From Salipaludibacillus aurantiacus (lineage in GTDB: Bacteria; Bacillota; Bacilli; Bacillales; Salisediminibacteriaceae): DNA of 54,995 nt. Below the pieces are notes generated by a model. The model saw nothing but the letters and a program-made list of their open reading frames with translations. It made no database searches and was not told the DNA's origin. A program made the translations under genes and the position numbers. Shown one piece after another: positions 1 to 8,105 of the stretch. The stretch's first letter is position 1. Every line of letters starts with the position of its first letter. The DNA lies in contig NZ_FOGT01000024.1 of NCBI RefSeq assembly GCF_900111295.1, positions 1-54,995 of the forward strand, given 5' to 3'.

Positions 1-75
1 ACACGGAAGTTAAGCTCTCCAGCGCCGATGATAGTTGGGGGCTCTCCCCCTGTGAAAGTAGGACGTCGCTGGGCT
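1..75 (+). rRNA. rrf: 5S ribosomal RNA, 3' part
   Basis: The first bases match the 3' two-thirds of Bacillus 5S rRNA: ACACGGAAGTTAAGCTCTCC, then the AGCGCCGATG segment and the closing GTAGGACGTCGC. The 5' part lies outside the window. The exact 3' end is judged by eye from Bacillus 5S sequences, within a few bases. A terminator follows directly, so this is the end of an rRNA operon with no distal tRNA genes. Confidence 0.93.
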
Positions 76-79
76 CAAA

Positions 80-109
80 GGCATTCTCAGAAGAGGATGT
101 CTTTTTTTG
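80..109 (+). terminator. Intrinsic terminator of the upstream rRNA operon
   Basis: GGCATTCTC (80-88) pairs with GAGGATGTC (93-101) across an AGAA loop and is followed by seven T. It lies just after the 5S gene. Confidence 0.85.
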
Positions 110-191
110 TGCGTGGAGGAAAGAAGGGAAAGATTAATTACCTTAAACCATTCCCGCTAAAAGCTGATTACTTTTCTTTTGGGCAGGCGTT

Positions 192-344
192 TCGCCGATA
201 GATCGTGGTTTTCGCTGATTGAGTATCGATTTTAGCCGATAGAAATCAAAAATCGCTGATAGGCTCCTTAATTTCGCTGATAGACCACAAAAATCGCTGA
301 TAGATCACAAAAATCGCTGATAGAACCCCAAAAATCCCAGATTG
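192..344. repeat. Phased 20-21 bp repeat array, 8 units
   Basis: The core TCGCTGATAG or a close variant starts at 192, 212, 233, 253, 274, 294, 314 and, degenerate, 335. Steps are 20, 21, 20, 21, 20, 20 and 21 bp (mean about 20.4), so every core faces the same side of the helix. Spacers are mostly A-rich (ACCACAAAAA type). Copies at 253, 274, 294 and 314 have identical cores; 192 and 233 carry CCGATAG. A possible extra degenerate copy (AAGCTGATTA) lies at 162. I do not recognise a named family. The stretch 110-628 otherwise holds no gene that I can see. Confidence 0.8.
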
Positions 345-628
345 CCCACTAAATATTCACTTCCCAGCTCACCAATTTTTGCTCTTAGACCCATCAGTCC
401 GGAAGAATCCCATCTTTCTTTTTAAAAATTATGGTGGTTCAGGCACAGAGAGGGCATTTTCACATATTTATAACTATATAGAAAACAGTAACGGAGTAAG
501 TTAGAGAAAGTGTAAATAACTGACAACACGGACGACATGTGCGGCATATAGTAAAGCACGTGTTTTCATGGAGTTCGAGGATTAAAGAATAGAAGATCGG
601 GCCATAATGTTAAGGGAGGTGCAGAAGC

Positions 629-856
629 GTGAATTATGCTATGAATAAAGAGTTGCCTTTATTAAAAGATTGCTTGATTTGTTCCAAGGCAAAGAAAGAA
701 GGAATATATGTACTTGGAACATTTATTTGTGAAGAATGCGAAGCACAGATGGTCCGCACTGATACAGGAGATCACCGGTACGCCATTTATGTTGACCGTT
801 TAAAAATGCTAAAACCTGACTTGCAAGGTGGAGAAGAGAGGCCGGTTCAAAAATGA
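629..856 (+). CDS. csfB: Anti-sigma-G factor Gin (CsfB)
   Basis: A 75-residue zinc-binding protein that in B. subtilis inhibits sigma G in the early forespore and in the mother cell, so that late forespore genes are not read too soon. Two CxxC pairs are visible (CLIC near residue 16, CEEC near 35), followed by the family tail pattern of a YAIYVDRLK type (YAFYVKKLK in B. subtilis). The GTG start follows AAGGGAGGT (612-620) at good spacing; the ATG four codons later is the alternative. It lies directly after the rRNA operon, as in B. subtilis, and ends in its own terminator. I could not identify a convincing sigma-F promoter upstream. Identification rests on Cys pattern, size and gene order. 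Confidence 0.88.
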   Translation: MNYAMNKELPLLKDCLICSKAKKEGIYVLGTFICEECEAQMVRTDTGDHRYAIYVDRLKMLKPDLQGGEERPVQK

Positions 857-872
857 ACCGTCTCTCTTTTTA
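835..872 (+). terminator. Terminator after csfB
   Basis: The arms at 835-849 and 854-867 pair as AGAGAG...CGGTTCA against TGAACCG...TCTCTCT with one bulge, followed by T-rich sequence. It overlaps the csfB stop codon. Confidence 0.75.
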
Positions 873-925
873 ATTTAGGAAGAAAATTAACGCATGTTTC
901 GTTATAATGGGTGGAGGATTATGAT

Positions 926-2398
926 TTGGAAAGTAGGCCTATAATGAATCAGAAAGATACCCCGCTATTTAACCAGTTAAAAAAACATGCAGAACAGTCT
1001 CCGCAGTCATTTCATGTACCAGGGCATAAAAATGGCCGGGTTTTTTATGAAAAAGCGAAAACAATGTTTCAAGACATTTTACATATAGACCAGACTGAAA
1101 TTGAGGGGCTGGACGATCTGCATGAGGCAGATGGAGTGATTGCAGAAGCAGAGCAGCTTGCCGCAGAATTGTACGGGGTGCGTAAGACTAATTTTCTGGT
1201 GGGCGGTTCTACGGCAGGAAATCTGGCAATGATGATGACAGCTGCAGAACGGGGAGAGACTGTCCTGGTGCAGAGGAGCAGTCATCAATCAGTTTTCCAC
1301 GGAATTGAGCTGGCAGGAGTAAAGCCGGTCTTCCTGGAGCCTGAAGGAGATGAGGAGACAGGAACAGTGCTGGGAGTTTCTCTTCGTACTTTAAAAGAAG
1401 GGATAGCCGCCTTCCCTGAAGCAAAAGCGGTTTTTCTGACCTCCCCTACGTATGAAGGTTACGGTCAACCCCTATCAGAACATGTCCAAGCTGCGCACAA
1501 AGCCGGTTTAATGGTTTGTGTGGATGAAGCGCACGGCGCCCATCTTATTTATGAAAAGGGGGCATCCTGGCCGCAGAGTGCCATTAAAGCAGGAGCTGAT
1601 ATGGTAGTACACTCCGCGCATAAGTCGTTGCCTGCTATGACCATGTCTTCTTTTATACATGTTAACAGCAGCCGGGTTAATGAGGAAAGGCTTCGGTATT
1701 GTCTGCGAATGCTGCAGTCAAGCAGTCCGTCGTATCCGCTGATGGCCTCACTGGATACAGCAAGGGCTTACCTGGCATCATTTACAGATTCGGACTGGAG
1801 GCATATAACTGCACGGGTTGCTCAGTTTAAGGAGGAAGTAGGGCGAGGTTCTTGTTGGGGTCAGACCCCCCAGAAATTGGGAAACTATGTGCAGGATCCA
1901 TTGAAGCTGGCTTTTGTGACTCGGTTTGCGGGGGTGCCTTTTAAATGGAAGCGCCGGATGGAAGAAAGCAACGTTTTTCCTGAACTTGTATCGCCATATC
2001 ACCTTCTGCTTACCTTGCCGTTAACAAGTGAACTGCCGTCTGGAGAAAGGTGGCCCGGTTTTTTCCAGGAGGTGCTTCATTTAAATAAGGACGATATCGA
2101 GCGATACCACACACGCCGGAAGACTGCTTTTTTTCATGAAAAAAATATATCCGGACTTGCTTATACAATAGATGAGATGAGAAACAGAGAAACGTCACTT
2201 GTGCCTTGGACAGCCAGTAAAGGATTTATTTCCGCAGAGACTATTACTCCTTATCCGCCAGGAATTCCTTTAGTGTTAAAAGGGGAACGCATTGAAAGGA
2301 CTCATGTGGCGAGGCTGGCTGAACTGGTGGATGCCGGGGCTTCATTTCAGACAGGGAAAAAATGGATTGAAGAAGGTATTAAAATATTTTTGCAATAG
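926..2398 (+). CDS. yaaO: Orn/Lys/Arg decarboxylase family protein (YaaO)
   Basis: A PLP-dependent fold-type I protein of the ornithine/lysine/arginine decarboxylase family, about 490 residues. Visible motifs are SFHVPGHKNG near the N terminus, the GGSTAGN phosphate-contact segment, DEAHGAH, and SAHKSLPAMT, whose lysine would bind PLP. The C-terminal family part ends around TPYPPGIP. The substrate cannot be told from sequence and the biochemical role of YaaO is not settled. I prefer TTG 926 because GGAGG (913-917) sits 8 nt before it; GTG 911 and ATG 944 are in frame. The segment GSCWGQTPQ is encoded by a palindromic dispersed repeat (1857-1871) that keeps the frame. xpaC and yaaN, which precede it in B. 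subtilis, are absent. tmk follows after 13 bp. Confidence 0.85.
   Translation: MESRPIMNQKDTPLFNQLKKHAEQSPQSFHVPGHKNGRVFYEKAKTMFQDILHIDQTEIEGLDDLHEADGVIAEAEQLAAELYGVRKTNFLVGGSTAGNLAMMMTAAERGETVLVQRSSHQSVFHGIELAGVKPVFLEPEGDEETGTVLGVSLRTLKEGIAAFPEAKAVFLTSPTYEGYGQPLSEHVQAAHKAGLMVCVDEAHGAHLIYEKGASWPQSAIKAGADMVVHSAHKSLPAMTMSSFIHVNSSRVNEERLRYCLRMLQSSSPSYPLMASLDTARAYLASFTDSDWRHITARVAQFKEEVGRGSCWGQTPQKLGNYVQDPLKLAFVTRFAGVPFKWKRRMEESNVFPELVSPYHLLLTLPLTSELPSGERWPGFFQEVLHLNKDDIERYHTRRKTAFFHEKNISGLAYTIDEMRNRETSLVPWTASKGFISAETITPYPPGIPLVLKGERIERTHVARLAELVDAGASFQTGKKWIEEGIKIFLQ
1857..1885. repeat. Dispersed palindromic repeat, copy A (inside yaaO)
   Basis: GGGGTCAGACCCCCC (1857-1871) followed by CAGAAA-TG-AAAC-like bases. 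It shares both palindrome and right flank with copy C at 33772. It lies within the yaaO reading frame. Confidence 0.75.
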
Positions 2399-2411
2399 AG
2401 GAGAATGACGA

Positions 2412-3044
2412 GTGAGCGGTATATTTATTACGTTTGAAGGTGGAGAAGGGGCCGGAAAAACAACGGTTCTTCAGAAAATAAAACAGAAACTTGAGGAAGA
2501 GGGACGTCAGGTAATAGCTACCCGTGAACCTGGAGGAAGCATTATAGCAGAAAAAATACGGCAGATTATTCTTGACCCTGCCCACACTGAGATGGACAGA
2601 AGAACCGAAGCACTTCTTTATGCAGCTGCCCGGAGGCAGCACCTTGCTGAAACTGTGATTCCTTATTTAAATAAAGGTGGAATTGTACTCTGTGACCGGT
2701 TTGTTGACAGCAGCCTTGTGTATCAGGGGGTAGCGAGAGGAATTGGTGTAGAGGAAGTCCTTAATTTAAACCTGTTTGCCACGGAAGGAATGTTGCCTGA
2801 TCTCACTCTATACTTTGATATTGAGCCGGAAAAAGGGCTTGCGAGAATTGCTGAACATAAAGGCAGAGAATACAACCGGCTTGACCGTGAATCGTTAGTT
2901 TTTCATTATCAGGTGCGGGAAGCTTATCTCGAATTACAGAAAAAGGCTCCTGAAAGAATTCACACGATTGATGCTTCTGACAGTTTAGAGGAGGTAACTC
3001 GCCGGGCCTGGCAGGAAATCAGCGGGTTTCTGAAGAACAAATAG
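2412..3044 (+). CDS. tmk: Thymidylate kinase
   Basis: Phosphorylates dTMP to dTDP with ATP, a required step for dTTP supply. At 210 residues it is normal family length. It shows the P-loop GGEGAGKTT near residue 10, the REPGG motif, the DRFVDSSLVYQG substrate segment and a LID region around GREYNRLDRES. The GTG start at 2412 is preceded by AGAGGAGA with 7-8 nt spacing. It is 13 bp after yaaO, so the two are probably co-transcribed. A terminator is not seen after it; a promoter-like site precedes the next gene. Confidence 0.97.
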   Translation: MSGIFITFEGGEGAGKTTVLQKIKQKLEEEGRQVIATREPGGSIIAEKIRQIILDPAHTEMDRRTEALLYAAARRQHLAETVIPYLNKGGIVLCDRFVDSSLVYQGVARGIGVEEVLNLNLFATEGMLPDLTLYFDIEPEKGLARIAEHKGREYNRLDRESLVFHYQVREAYLELQKKAPERIHTIDASDSLEEVTRRAWQEISGFLKNK

Positions 3045-3051
3045 AACGTAA

Positions 3052-3444
<393 letters not shown>

Positions 3445-3480
3445 ACAGGGCATCATAGTGAAAACCGAGGAGTTATAGTT

Positions 3481-4470
3481 ATGAGAAATTGGGAACAGCT
3501 GGAGCAAACTCAGCCAGCCATAGTCAAGATGCTTACCAACAGTGTTGAAAAGAACCGTCTGGCTCATGCTTATTTATTTACGGGCGGCCGGGGTACTGGA
3601 AAAAAAGAAGCAGCTTTGCTTCTCGCAAAAACATTTTTCTGCGCTCAAAGACAGGGCGCAGAACCATGTCAAACCTGCCGGGAATGCAAAAGGATTGAGT
3701 CAGGAAATCATCCAGATGTTCATATCATTCAGACCGACGGAGCTTCTATTAAAGTTGAACAAATCAGGAATTTAAAAAAAGAATTCAGCTTAAGGGGAGT
3801 TGAATCCCATAAGAAGTTTTATATTGTTCAAGATGCGGAGAAAATGACCGACGCTGCTGCCAACAGTCTGCTTAAGTTTTTGGAAGAGCCTGATGGAGAG
3901 GCACTGGCCGTCCTTTTAACTGTACAGATTCATAAAATATTAAAAACAATTATATCCCGGTCGCAAGTACTGCAGTTTGCACCTCTGCCGGCAGACCTGC
4001 TGATTAAAAAGTTGACAGAGCATGGCATTCACGAGAAATATGCGCGGACCGTCTCCAAAATGACCAATGATCTGGAAGAAGCACTCCAGCTTTGCCAGGA
4101 GGATTGGATTGCACAAGCCAGAAACAAAGTGATACAATTAATTGATGACCTTTCAATGCGTCCAAGGTATGCATTCATTACCCTGCAGGAAGAGTGGCTT
4201 CCTTTTTTTAAGGAAAAAACAGAGGTACAGCTGGGTATAGATTTACTAATGCTGTGGTACCGGGATGTGATCCGGATGCAAGTAGACCAGACGGATCAGA
4301 TCGTTTATATAGATCAAGAGGACAAGCTTCAGGACCATGCCCTGAAACTGTCGCAAGAAAAGCTGGGAAACAACCTCCAGGCAATAATGGATGCGAAGCG
4401 TCGATTGGATGCAAATACCGCTCCCCAGCTATTAATGGAGCAATTGCTTCTTCGGTTACAGGAGGGATAA
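3481..4470 (+). CDS. holB: DNA polymerase III delta' subunit
   Basis: The delta' subunit of the clamp loader, which helps open the beta clamp ring at primed DNA. The 329-residue protein has a P-loop-like GGRGTGKK near residue 37, a CxxC zinc knuckle in the CQTCRECKR region, the KKFYIVQDAEKM and NSLLKFLEEP segments typical of delta'/HolB, and an ISRSQ stretch where related clamp-loader subunits carry the SRC motif. The ATG start follows CGAGGAG with acceptable spacing. ricT begins one base after the stop, so translation is probably coupled. Confidence 0.95.
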   Translation: MRNWEQLEQTQPAIVKMLTNSVEKNRLAHAYLFTGGRGTGKKEAALLLAKTFFCAQRQGAEPCQTCRECKRIESGNHPDVHIIQTDGASIKVEQIRNLKKEFSLRGVESHKKFYIVQDAEKMTDAAANSLLKFLEEPDGEALAVLLTVQIHKILKTIISRSQVLQFAPLPADLLIKKLTEHGIHEKYARTVSKMTNDLEEALQLCQEDWIAQARNKVIQLIDDLSMRPRYAFITLQEEWLPFFKEKTEVQLGIDLLMLWYRDVIRMQVDQTDQIVYIDQEDKLQDHALKLSQEKLGNNLQAIMDAKRRLDANTAPQLLMEQLLLRLQEG

Positions 4471-4471
4471 C

Positions 4472-5299
4472 GTGCATCAGGTGGTAGGTGTCCGATTTAA
4501 AAAAGCCGGGAAAATTTATTATTTTTCCCCAGGTGAATTTGATATAAAGCTTGATGATTATGTCATAGTGGAGACAGCCCGCGGGGTAGAATTCGGCAAA
4601 GTAGTTATCGGTGTGAAGGAAGTTGACGAACAGGATGTCGTTTTACCGCTTAAAAATGTCCTTCGTCTAGCCACTGACAAAGACAAGCTTATTGTCGAAG
4701 AAAACAAAAAAGAATCACAGAAAGCATTTGAGGTATGTCTCGCCAAAATTTCGGAACATAATCTGGAAATGAAACTGGTGGACGCTGAATATACGTTTGA
4801 CAGGAATAAAGTGCTGTTTTATTTCACGGCAGACGGACGGATTGATTTCCGTGAGCTTGTTAAAGATCTTGCCTCTGTTTTCAGAACACGGATTGAATTA
4901 AGGCAGATTGGTGTCCGTGACGAAGCTAAAATGCTTGGAGGCATAGGCCCTTGCGGCAGAATGCTATGCTGTTCCACTTTTCTGGGAGACTTTGAACCTG
5001 TCTCAATTAAGATGGCAAAAGACCAGAACTTATCTTTAAATCCAACAAAGATTTCAGGTCTCTGCGGCCGGCTGATGTGCTGTCTGAAATATGAAAATGA
5101 TATGTATGAGACAGCCAAAAAAGAATTGCCGGATTTAAATGAAAAAATGGAAACAAGCCTTGGAAAAGGAAAAGTTGTCGGCTTAAACATGTTGGAGAGG
5201 CTGGTTCAAATAGAGATTTTTGAATCAGGGCAAGTGGTTGAATACACATTGGATGAGCTTCTGGAAGAAGGAGCGATCGCCACGGAATCCACGAAATAA
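4472..5299 (+). CDS. ricT: RicT (YaaT), PSP1 domain protein
   Basis: A 275-residue PSP1-domain protein. In B. subtilis RicT forms a complex with RicA (YmcA) and RicF (YlbF) that carries [4Fe-4S] clusters, aids the Spo0A phosphorelay and directs RNase Y cleavage of certain operon mRNAs. The cluster-type cysteines are visible in the GPCGRMLCCSTF segment (near residue 155) and in SGLCGRLMCCLKYE (near 195). The GTG start is 1 bp after the holB stop with GGAGGG (4461-4466) inside the holB end. yabA follows 15 bp later, consistent with one operon. Confidence 0.95.
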   Translation: MHQVVGVRFKKAGKIYYFSPGEFDIKLDDYVIVETARGVEFGKVVIGVKEVDEQDVVLPLKNVLRLATDKDKLIVEENKKESQKAFEVCLAKISEHNLEMKLVDAEYTFDRNKVLFYFTADGRIDFRELVKDLASVFRTRIELRQIGVRDEAKMLGGIGPCGRMLCCSTFLGDFEPVSIKMAKDQNLSLNPTKISGLCGRLMCCLKYENDMYETAKKELPDLNEKMETSLGKGKVVGLNMLERLVQIEIFESGQVVEYTLDELLEEGAIATESTK

Positions 5300-5314
5300 T
5301 GAGGTGTGGGAATC

Positions 5315-5683
5315 GTGAATAAAAACGAAATATTTACTCGCGTAAGTCAAATGGAAGAGCGGATCGGCGGGCTTCACCACGAGCTGGGGGAACTCAAGGA
5401 TCAGCTGGCTCTGCTTTTGGAGGAAAATACCCACTTGCAAATGGAAAACGAGCATTTACGCGAACGGCTCATGAGAGAAGCGGAAGAAACAGAAGAGGAA
5501 AATTCGAAGGAAGCTGCAGGCGGTTCTAAAACGAAAGACAGAATTCAGCCCGGATTCGGGGAAGGCTACGATAATCTCGCCCGGCTTTACGAAGAAGGCT
5601 TCCATATTTGCAATTTACATTATGGAAGCATCCGAAAAGAAGGCGACTGCCTCTTTTGCCTGTCGTTTCTCCACAAAAAATAA
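5315..5683 (+). CDS. yabA: Replication initiation control protein YabA
   Basis: A negative regulator of replication initiation that bridges DnaA and the sliding clamp DnaN in B. subtilis. The N-terminal half (residues 5-60) is a coiled coil, used for tetramer formation in the known protein. The C-terminal zinc domain shows [19 protein letters not shown], then [13 protein letters not shown], with the expected His/Cys ligands. I choose GTG 5315 because GAGGTG (5301-5306) lies 8 nt upstream; GTG 5306 sits inside that ribosome site. Length 122 residues is normal. It ends the operon at a strong terminator. Confidence 0.95.
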   Translation: MNKNEIFTRVSQMEERIGGLHHELGELKDQLALLLEENTHLQMENEHLRERLMREAEETEEENSKEAAGGSKTKDRIQPGFGEGYDNLARLYEEGFHICNLHYGSIRKEGDCLFCLSFLHKK

Positions 5684-5692
5684 GGACCGGCT

Positions 5693-5724
5693 AAGCCTTT
5701 CCGCCAGACGGAAAGGCTTTTTTT
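5693..5724 (+). terminator. Terminator after yabA
   Basis: AAGCCTTTCCG (5693-5703) pairs perfectly with CGGAAAGGCTT (5709-5719) across a 5-base loop, followed by a T run. Confidence 0.92.
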
Positions 5725-5788
5725 ATAATTACTAACGGGGCAAAAGGAATAAAAACCACAATTACTCTTTTGAAAGGAGCAGGCCCAG

Positions 5789-6526
5789 ATGACGAAGAGA
5801 GAAAGAATAGAAAGGCTTGACTACCTCCCGGGATGGGAAAGAGCGATTTATCAGCGGCCTGATATTTTTTCATACTCAATGGATGCTGTCCTTCTCGGAA
5901 AGTTTGCACAGCTTCCTAAGTCCGGTGAAGGAAAAATTATGGATCTTTGTACAGGCACCGGTGCTGTGCCCCTCATTATGTCCCAGAGAACCCGGACATT
6001 TATTGAAGCGGTAGAAATTCAGCCGGTTTTAGTCTCACTGGCGGAAAAGTCTGTGCATGAAAATAACCTGGCTGACCAGATCAGGGTAATGGAAGCTGAC
6101 ATACTGGAACTGGACGGGCTTGTGAGGTGGGAAAGCTATGATACCGTCACATGTAACCCCCCTTATTTTCCGGTAACAGCCGAAAAAGGAAAGAACGTGA
6201 ATAATCACCTGTCGCTCGCCCGCCATGAAATTGCGTGTACACTGGATGATGTGATCAGGGTGTCTTCCAGGCTTGTTAAACAGAAAGGCCGTGTAGCTAT
6301 CGTCCATCGTCCTGAAAGGCTCCCGGATATTTTTGGAACCATGATAAAGTACCGGCTGGAGCCGAAACGAATCCAATATGTGCACCCTAAAAGTGACAGG
6401 GAAGCGAATATCGTCCTTGTGGAAGCTGTCAGGGAAGGAAAGCCCGGAATTAAGACAATGCCTCCGTGGATTGTATACGGAGAGGACAATACATATACAG
6501 GGGAGTTTAAAGAACATTATGAGTGA
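5789..6526 (+). CDS. yabB: tRNA1(Val) A37 N6-methyltransferase-like protein YabB
   Basis: A class I SAM-dependent methyltransferase of the TrmN6/YfiC type, 245 residues. Motif I appears as MDLCTGTGAVPL near residue 51 and the N6-adenine methylase motif as CNPPYFP near residue 119. The family methylates adenine 37 of some tRNAs; the exact target in Gram-positives is inferred. The ATG start follows GAAAGGAGC. yazA overlaps its last 8 bases, so the pair and rsmI form one translationally coupled unit concerned with RNA modification. Confidence 0.9.
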   Translation: MTKRERIERLDYLPGWERAIYQRPDIFSYSMDAVLLGKFAQLPKSGEGKIMDLCTGTGAVPLIMSQRTRTFIEAVEIQPVLVSLAEKSVHENNLADQIRVMEADILELDGLVRWESYDTVTCNPPYFPVTAEKGKNVNNHLSLARHEIACTLDDVIRVSSRLVKQKGRVAIVHRPERLPDIFGTMIKYRLEPKRIQYVHPKSDREANIVLVEAVREGKPGIKTMPPWIVYGEDNTYTGEFKEHYE

Positions 6527-6815
6527 GAAGAATCATTATGTGTATATTCTCCGTTGTAAAGATGCCACCTATTACACAGGCTATACCACAGATGTCCAGC
6601 GGCGGCTCAATGCCCATGAAAATGGGAAAGGAGCGAAATACACGAGAGGACGGGGCCCCTTCACCCTTGTATATGAGCAAAAACTTGACTATAAAGGGGA
6701 CGCTTTGAAAAGGGAACGGGAAATTAAACGGATGACGCGGAAGGAAAAAGAAGCAATCATTTGTAAATGGAGGAGGGAGAAGTATGAAGATAAAGGAACA
6801 ACGGAGCTACCCTAA
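6519..6815 (+). CDS. yazA: GIY-YIG nuclease-superfamily protein YazA
   Basis: A small (98 aa) UPF0213-type single-domain GIY-YIG protein. Y-V-Y-I-L near residue 7 and Y-Y-T-G-Y near residue 17 form the GIY-YIG core, and R27 in DVQRRLNAH plus GKGAKYTRGRGP are conserved. Function in the cell is unknown; a role in nucleic-acid cleavage is only inferred from the fold. ATG 6519 overlaps the yabB stop and is preceded by GGGGAG at 6501. The frame stays open upstream to 6378, but that extension lies inside yabB and is not expected to be used. It overlaps the start of rsmI by 32 bp. Confidence 0.9.
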   Translation: MSEKNHYVYILRCKDATYYTGYTTDVQRRLNAHENGKGAKYTRGRGPFTLVYEQKLDYKGDALKREREIKRMTRKEKEAIICKWRREKYEDKGTTELP

Positions 6816-7680
6816 AGATCAGGAAGAGGAGACAGGGGCGCTTTATCTTGTGCCTACACCGATCGGTAATTTGCAGGACATGACATTTCGCGCGGTAGAC
6901 ACATTAAAAAAGGCAGATATCATAGCTGCTGAAGATACGAGGCATACTAAAAAACTGTGTCACGCCTTTGAAATTACAACGTCTCTTATAAGCTATCATG
7001 AGCACAATAAACGGGAACGTGAAGAGGAACTTGTAAACCGGGTGAAAAGCGGAGAAATGGTTGCACTGGTCAGTGACGCAGGAATGCCCGCTATTTCAGA
7101 TCCGGGAGCAGATATTGTTAAACGGATGACTGAGGAAGGGCTGCCTGTTATTTCACTTCCGGGAGCCAATGCAGCAGTTACCGCACTTGTTGGTGCTGGT
7201 CTTCCGACGGACAGTTTTACGTTTGCCGGATTTCTTGACCGCAATAAAAAGACAAGAAAAAAGGAGCTTGAACAATGGCAGGCCTCTCCTTCTACATTGA
7301 TATTTTACGAAGCCCCCCACAGGCTTAAAGAGATGGTGTCTGCACTTCTAGACAGTTTCGGTAACCGCCAGGCTGTGCTATGCCGTGAATTAACTAAGCA
7401 GTTTGAAACGATTTTAAGGGGAGATCTGGAAGCCCTTAAAGAATATATTGAGAAAGAGGGAGTTAAAGGGGAATGCGTCGTGGTCGTTGAAGGAGCATCA
7501 GAAAGAGAAAGGGAAGCGGCAGCCGGAGCCCCTTGGTGGGAGACGCTTACTTTAAAAGAGCATGTGACTTCATATATCCAAAAAGGTGAAACCTCAAAAC
7601 AGGCTATCAAACTGACTGCTTTGGACAGGGACATGCCTAAACGTGAGGTTTATCAGGCATACCATGTAGAAAACAACTAA
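6784..7680 (+). CDS. rsmI: 16S rRNA (cytidine-1402 2'-O)-methyltransferase RsmI
   Basis: Methylates the ribose of C1402 in the decoding centre of 16S rRNA. The 298-residue protein shows the tetrapyrrole-methylase-like SAM fold: LVPTPIGNLQDMTFRA near residue 23, ADIIAAEDTRHTKKL, SDAGMPAISDPG near residue 97, and FYEAPHR. A small C-terminal helical domain follows. The start is well set by GGAGGAGGG (6769-6777). It ends at a bidirectional terminator shared with abrB. Confidence 0.96.
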   Translation: MKIKEQRSYPKDQEEETGALYLVPTPIGNLQDMTFRAVDTLKKADIIAAEDTRHTKKLCHAFEITTSLISYHEHNKREREEELVNRVKSGEMVALVSDAGMPAISDPGADIVKRMTEEGLPVISLPGANAAVTALVGAGLPTDSFTFAGFLDRNKKTRKKELEQWQASPSTLIFYEAPHRLKEMVSALLDSFGNRQAVLCRELTKQFETILRGDLEALKEYIEKEGVKGECVVVVEGASEREREAAAGAPWWETLTLKEHVTSYIQKGETSKQAIKLTALDRDMPKREVYQAYHVENN

Positions 7681-7690
7681 AACTGGTCAA

Positions 7691-7730
7691 AAAAAGACTT
7701 CCTCCAGCGAACTGCTGGAGGAAGTCTTTA
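7691..7730. terminator. Bidirectional terminator between rsmI and abrB
   Basis: A perfect stem AAAGACTTCCTCCAGC (7693-7708) with its complement at 7714-7729, loop GAACT. A tracts on the left and T on the right let it stop rsmI (+) and abrB (-). Confidence 0.9.
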
Positions 7731-7733
7731 ATA

Positions 7734-8021
7734 TTATTTTTCTTGTTTTTGAATGTAGCTTTCAAGCTCTCTTACAATTTCTTTGGCGCCCATCGGGCTT
7801 AAGATAATTTTACCTTCAGCAAGGGATAAGTTGTCATCTGAAACTTCCCCTGTTACTTGACAGGTCATGTTAGGCTTATACTTTTTAAGGACGATGCGGT
7901 CATCGTCAACATAAATTTCAAGCGCGTCTTTCTCTGCGATGTCTAAAGTTCTGCGCAGTTCAATCGGAATTACCACGCGGCCAAGTTCATCAACTTTTCT
8001 TACGATACCAGTAGATTTCAT
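7734..8021 (-). CDS. abrB: Transition-state regulator AbrB
   Basis: A DNA-binding repressor of post-exponential genes, 95 residues. The N-terminal SpoVT/AbrB swapped-hairpin domain (residues 1-50) reads MKSTGIVRKVDELGRVVIPI and contains the KVDELGR, RRTL and KYKPNM elements of B. subtilis AbrB; the C-terminal half is the oligomerisation part. The ATG at 8019-8021 follows a GAGAGGAG site; upstream in-frame codons to 8285 lie in the promoter zone and are not coding. It is the only minus-strand gene in the window. A sigma-A promoter and Spo0A boxes lie just upstream, the arrangement through which Spo0A~P shuts abrB off in B. subtilis. Confidence 0.97.
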   Translation of the reverse strand: MKSTGIVRKVDELGRVVIPIELRRTLDIAEKDALEIYVDDDRIVLKKYKPNMTCQVTGEVSDDNLSLAEGKIILSPMGAKEIVRELESYIQKQEK

Positions 8022-8051
8022 GATATTTCTCCTCTCATCTCTTAAATTTTG

Positions 8052-8060
8052 TCCGACAAA
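8052..8060 (-). promoter_or_regulatory. Spo0A box, near match, abrB leader
   Basis: TTTGTCGGA on the minus strand, 8 of 9 bases of the 0A box TTTGTCGAA, about 40 bp downstream of the predicted start. Confidence 0.5.
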
Positions 8061-8080
8061 CTCGTATGTCTCTGTGTCAT

Positions 8081-8089
8081 TTTTCGACA
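8081..8089 (-). promoter_or_regulatory. Spo0A box just downstream of abrB promoter
   Basis: TGTCGAAAA on the minus strand contains the full TGTCGAA core. It lies at about +10 to +18 from the predicted start, where B. subtilis Spo0A represses abrB. Confidence 0.65.
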
Positions 8090-8105
8090 AAATTCTTGTA
8101 AACTC

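Noticed and set aside
192-344. CRISPR array
   Set aside because: The unit is only about 10 bp core plus 10 bp A-rich spacer. True arrays have longer repeats and 30-bp unique spacers, and no cas gene is near.
600-608. Sigma-F-like -10 (GGCCATAAT) before csfB
   Set aside because: It would start transcription inside the csfB ribosome site, and no good -35 is seen at the right distance.
903-908. TATAAT before yaaO as a promoter
   Set aside because: No -35 at 16-18 bp and no TGn extension; the transcript would begin at the ribosome site.
4254-4487. Open frame overlapping holB and ricT, and similar opposite-strand frames across the window
   Set aside because: They lie fully within well-identified genes, lack ribosome sites and domain signs, and follow from codon bias of the real frame.
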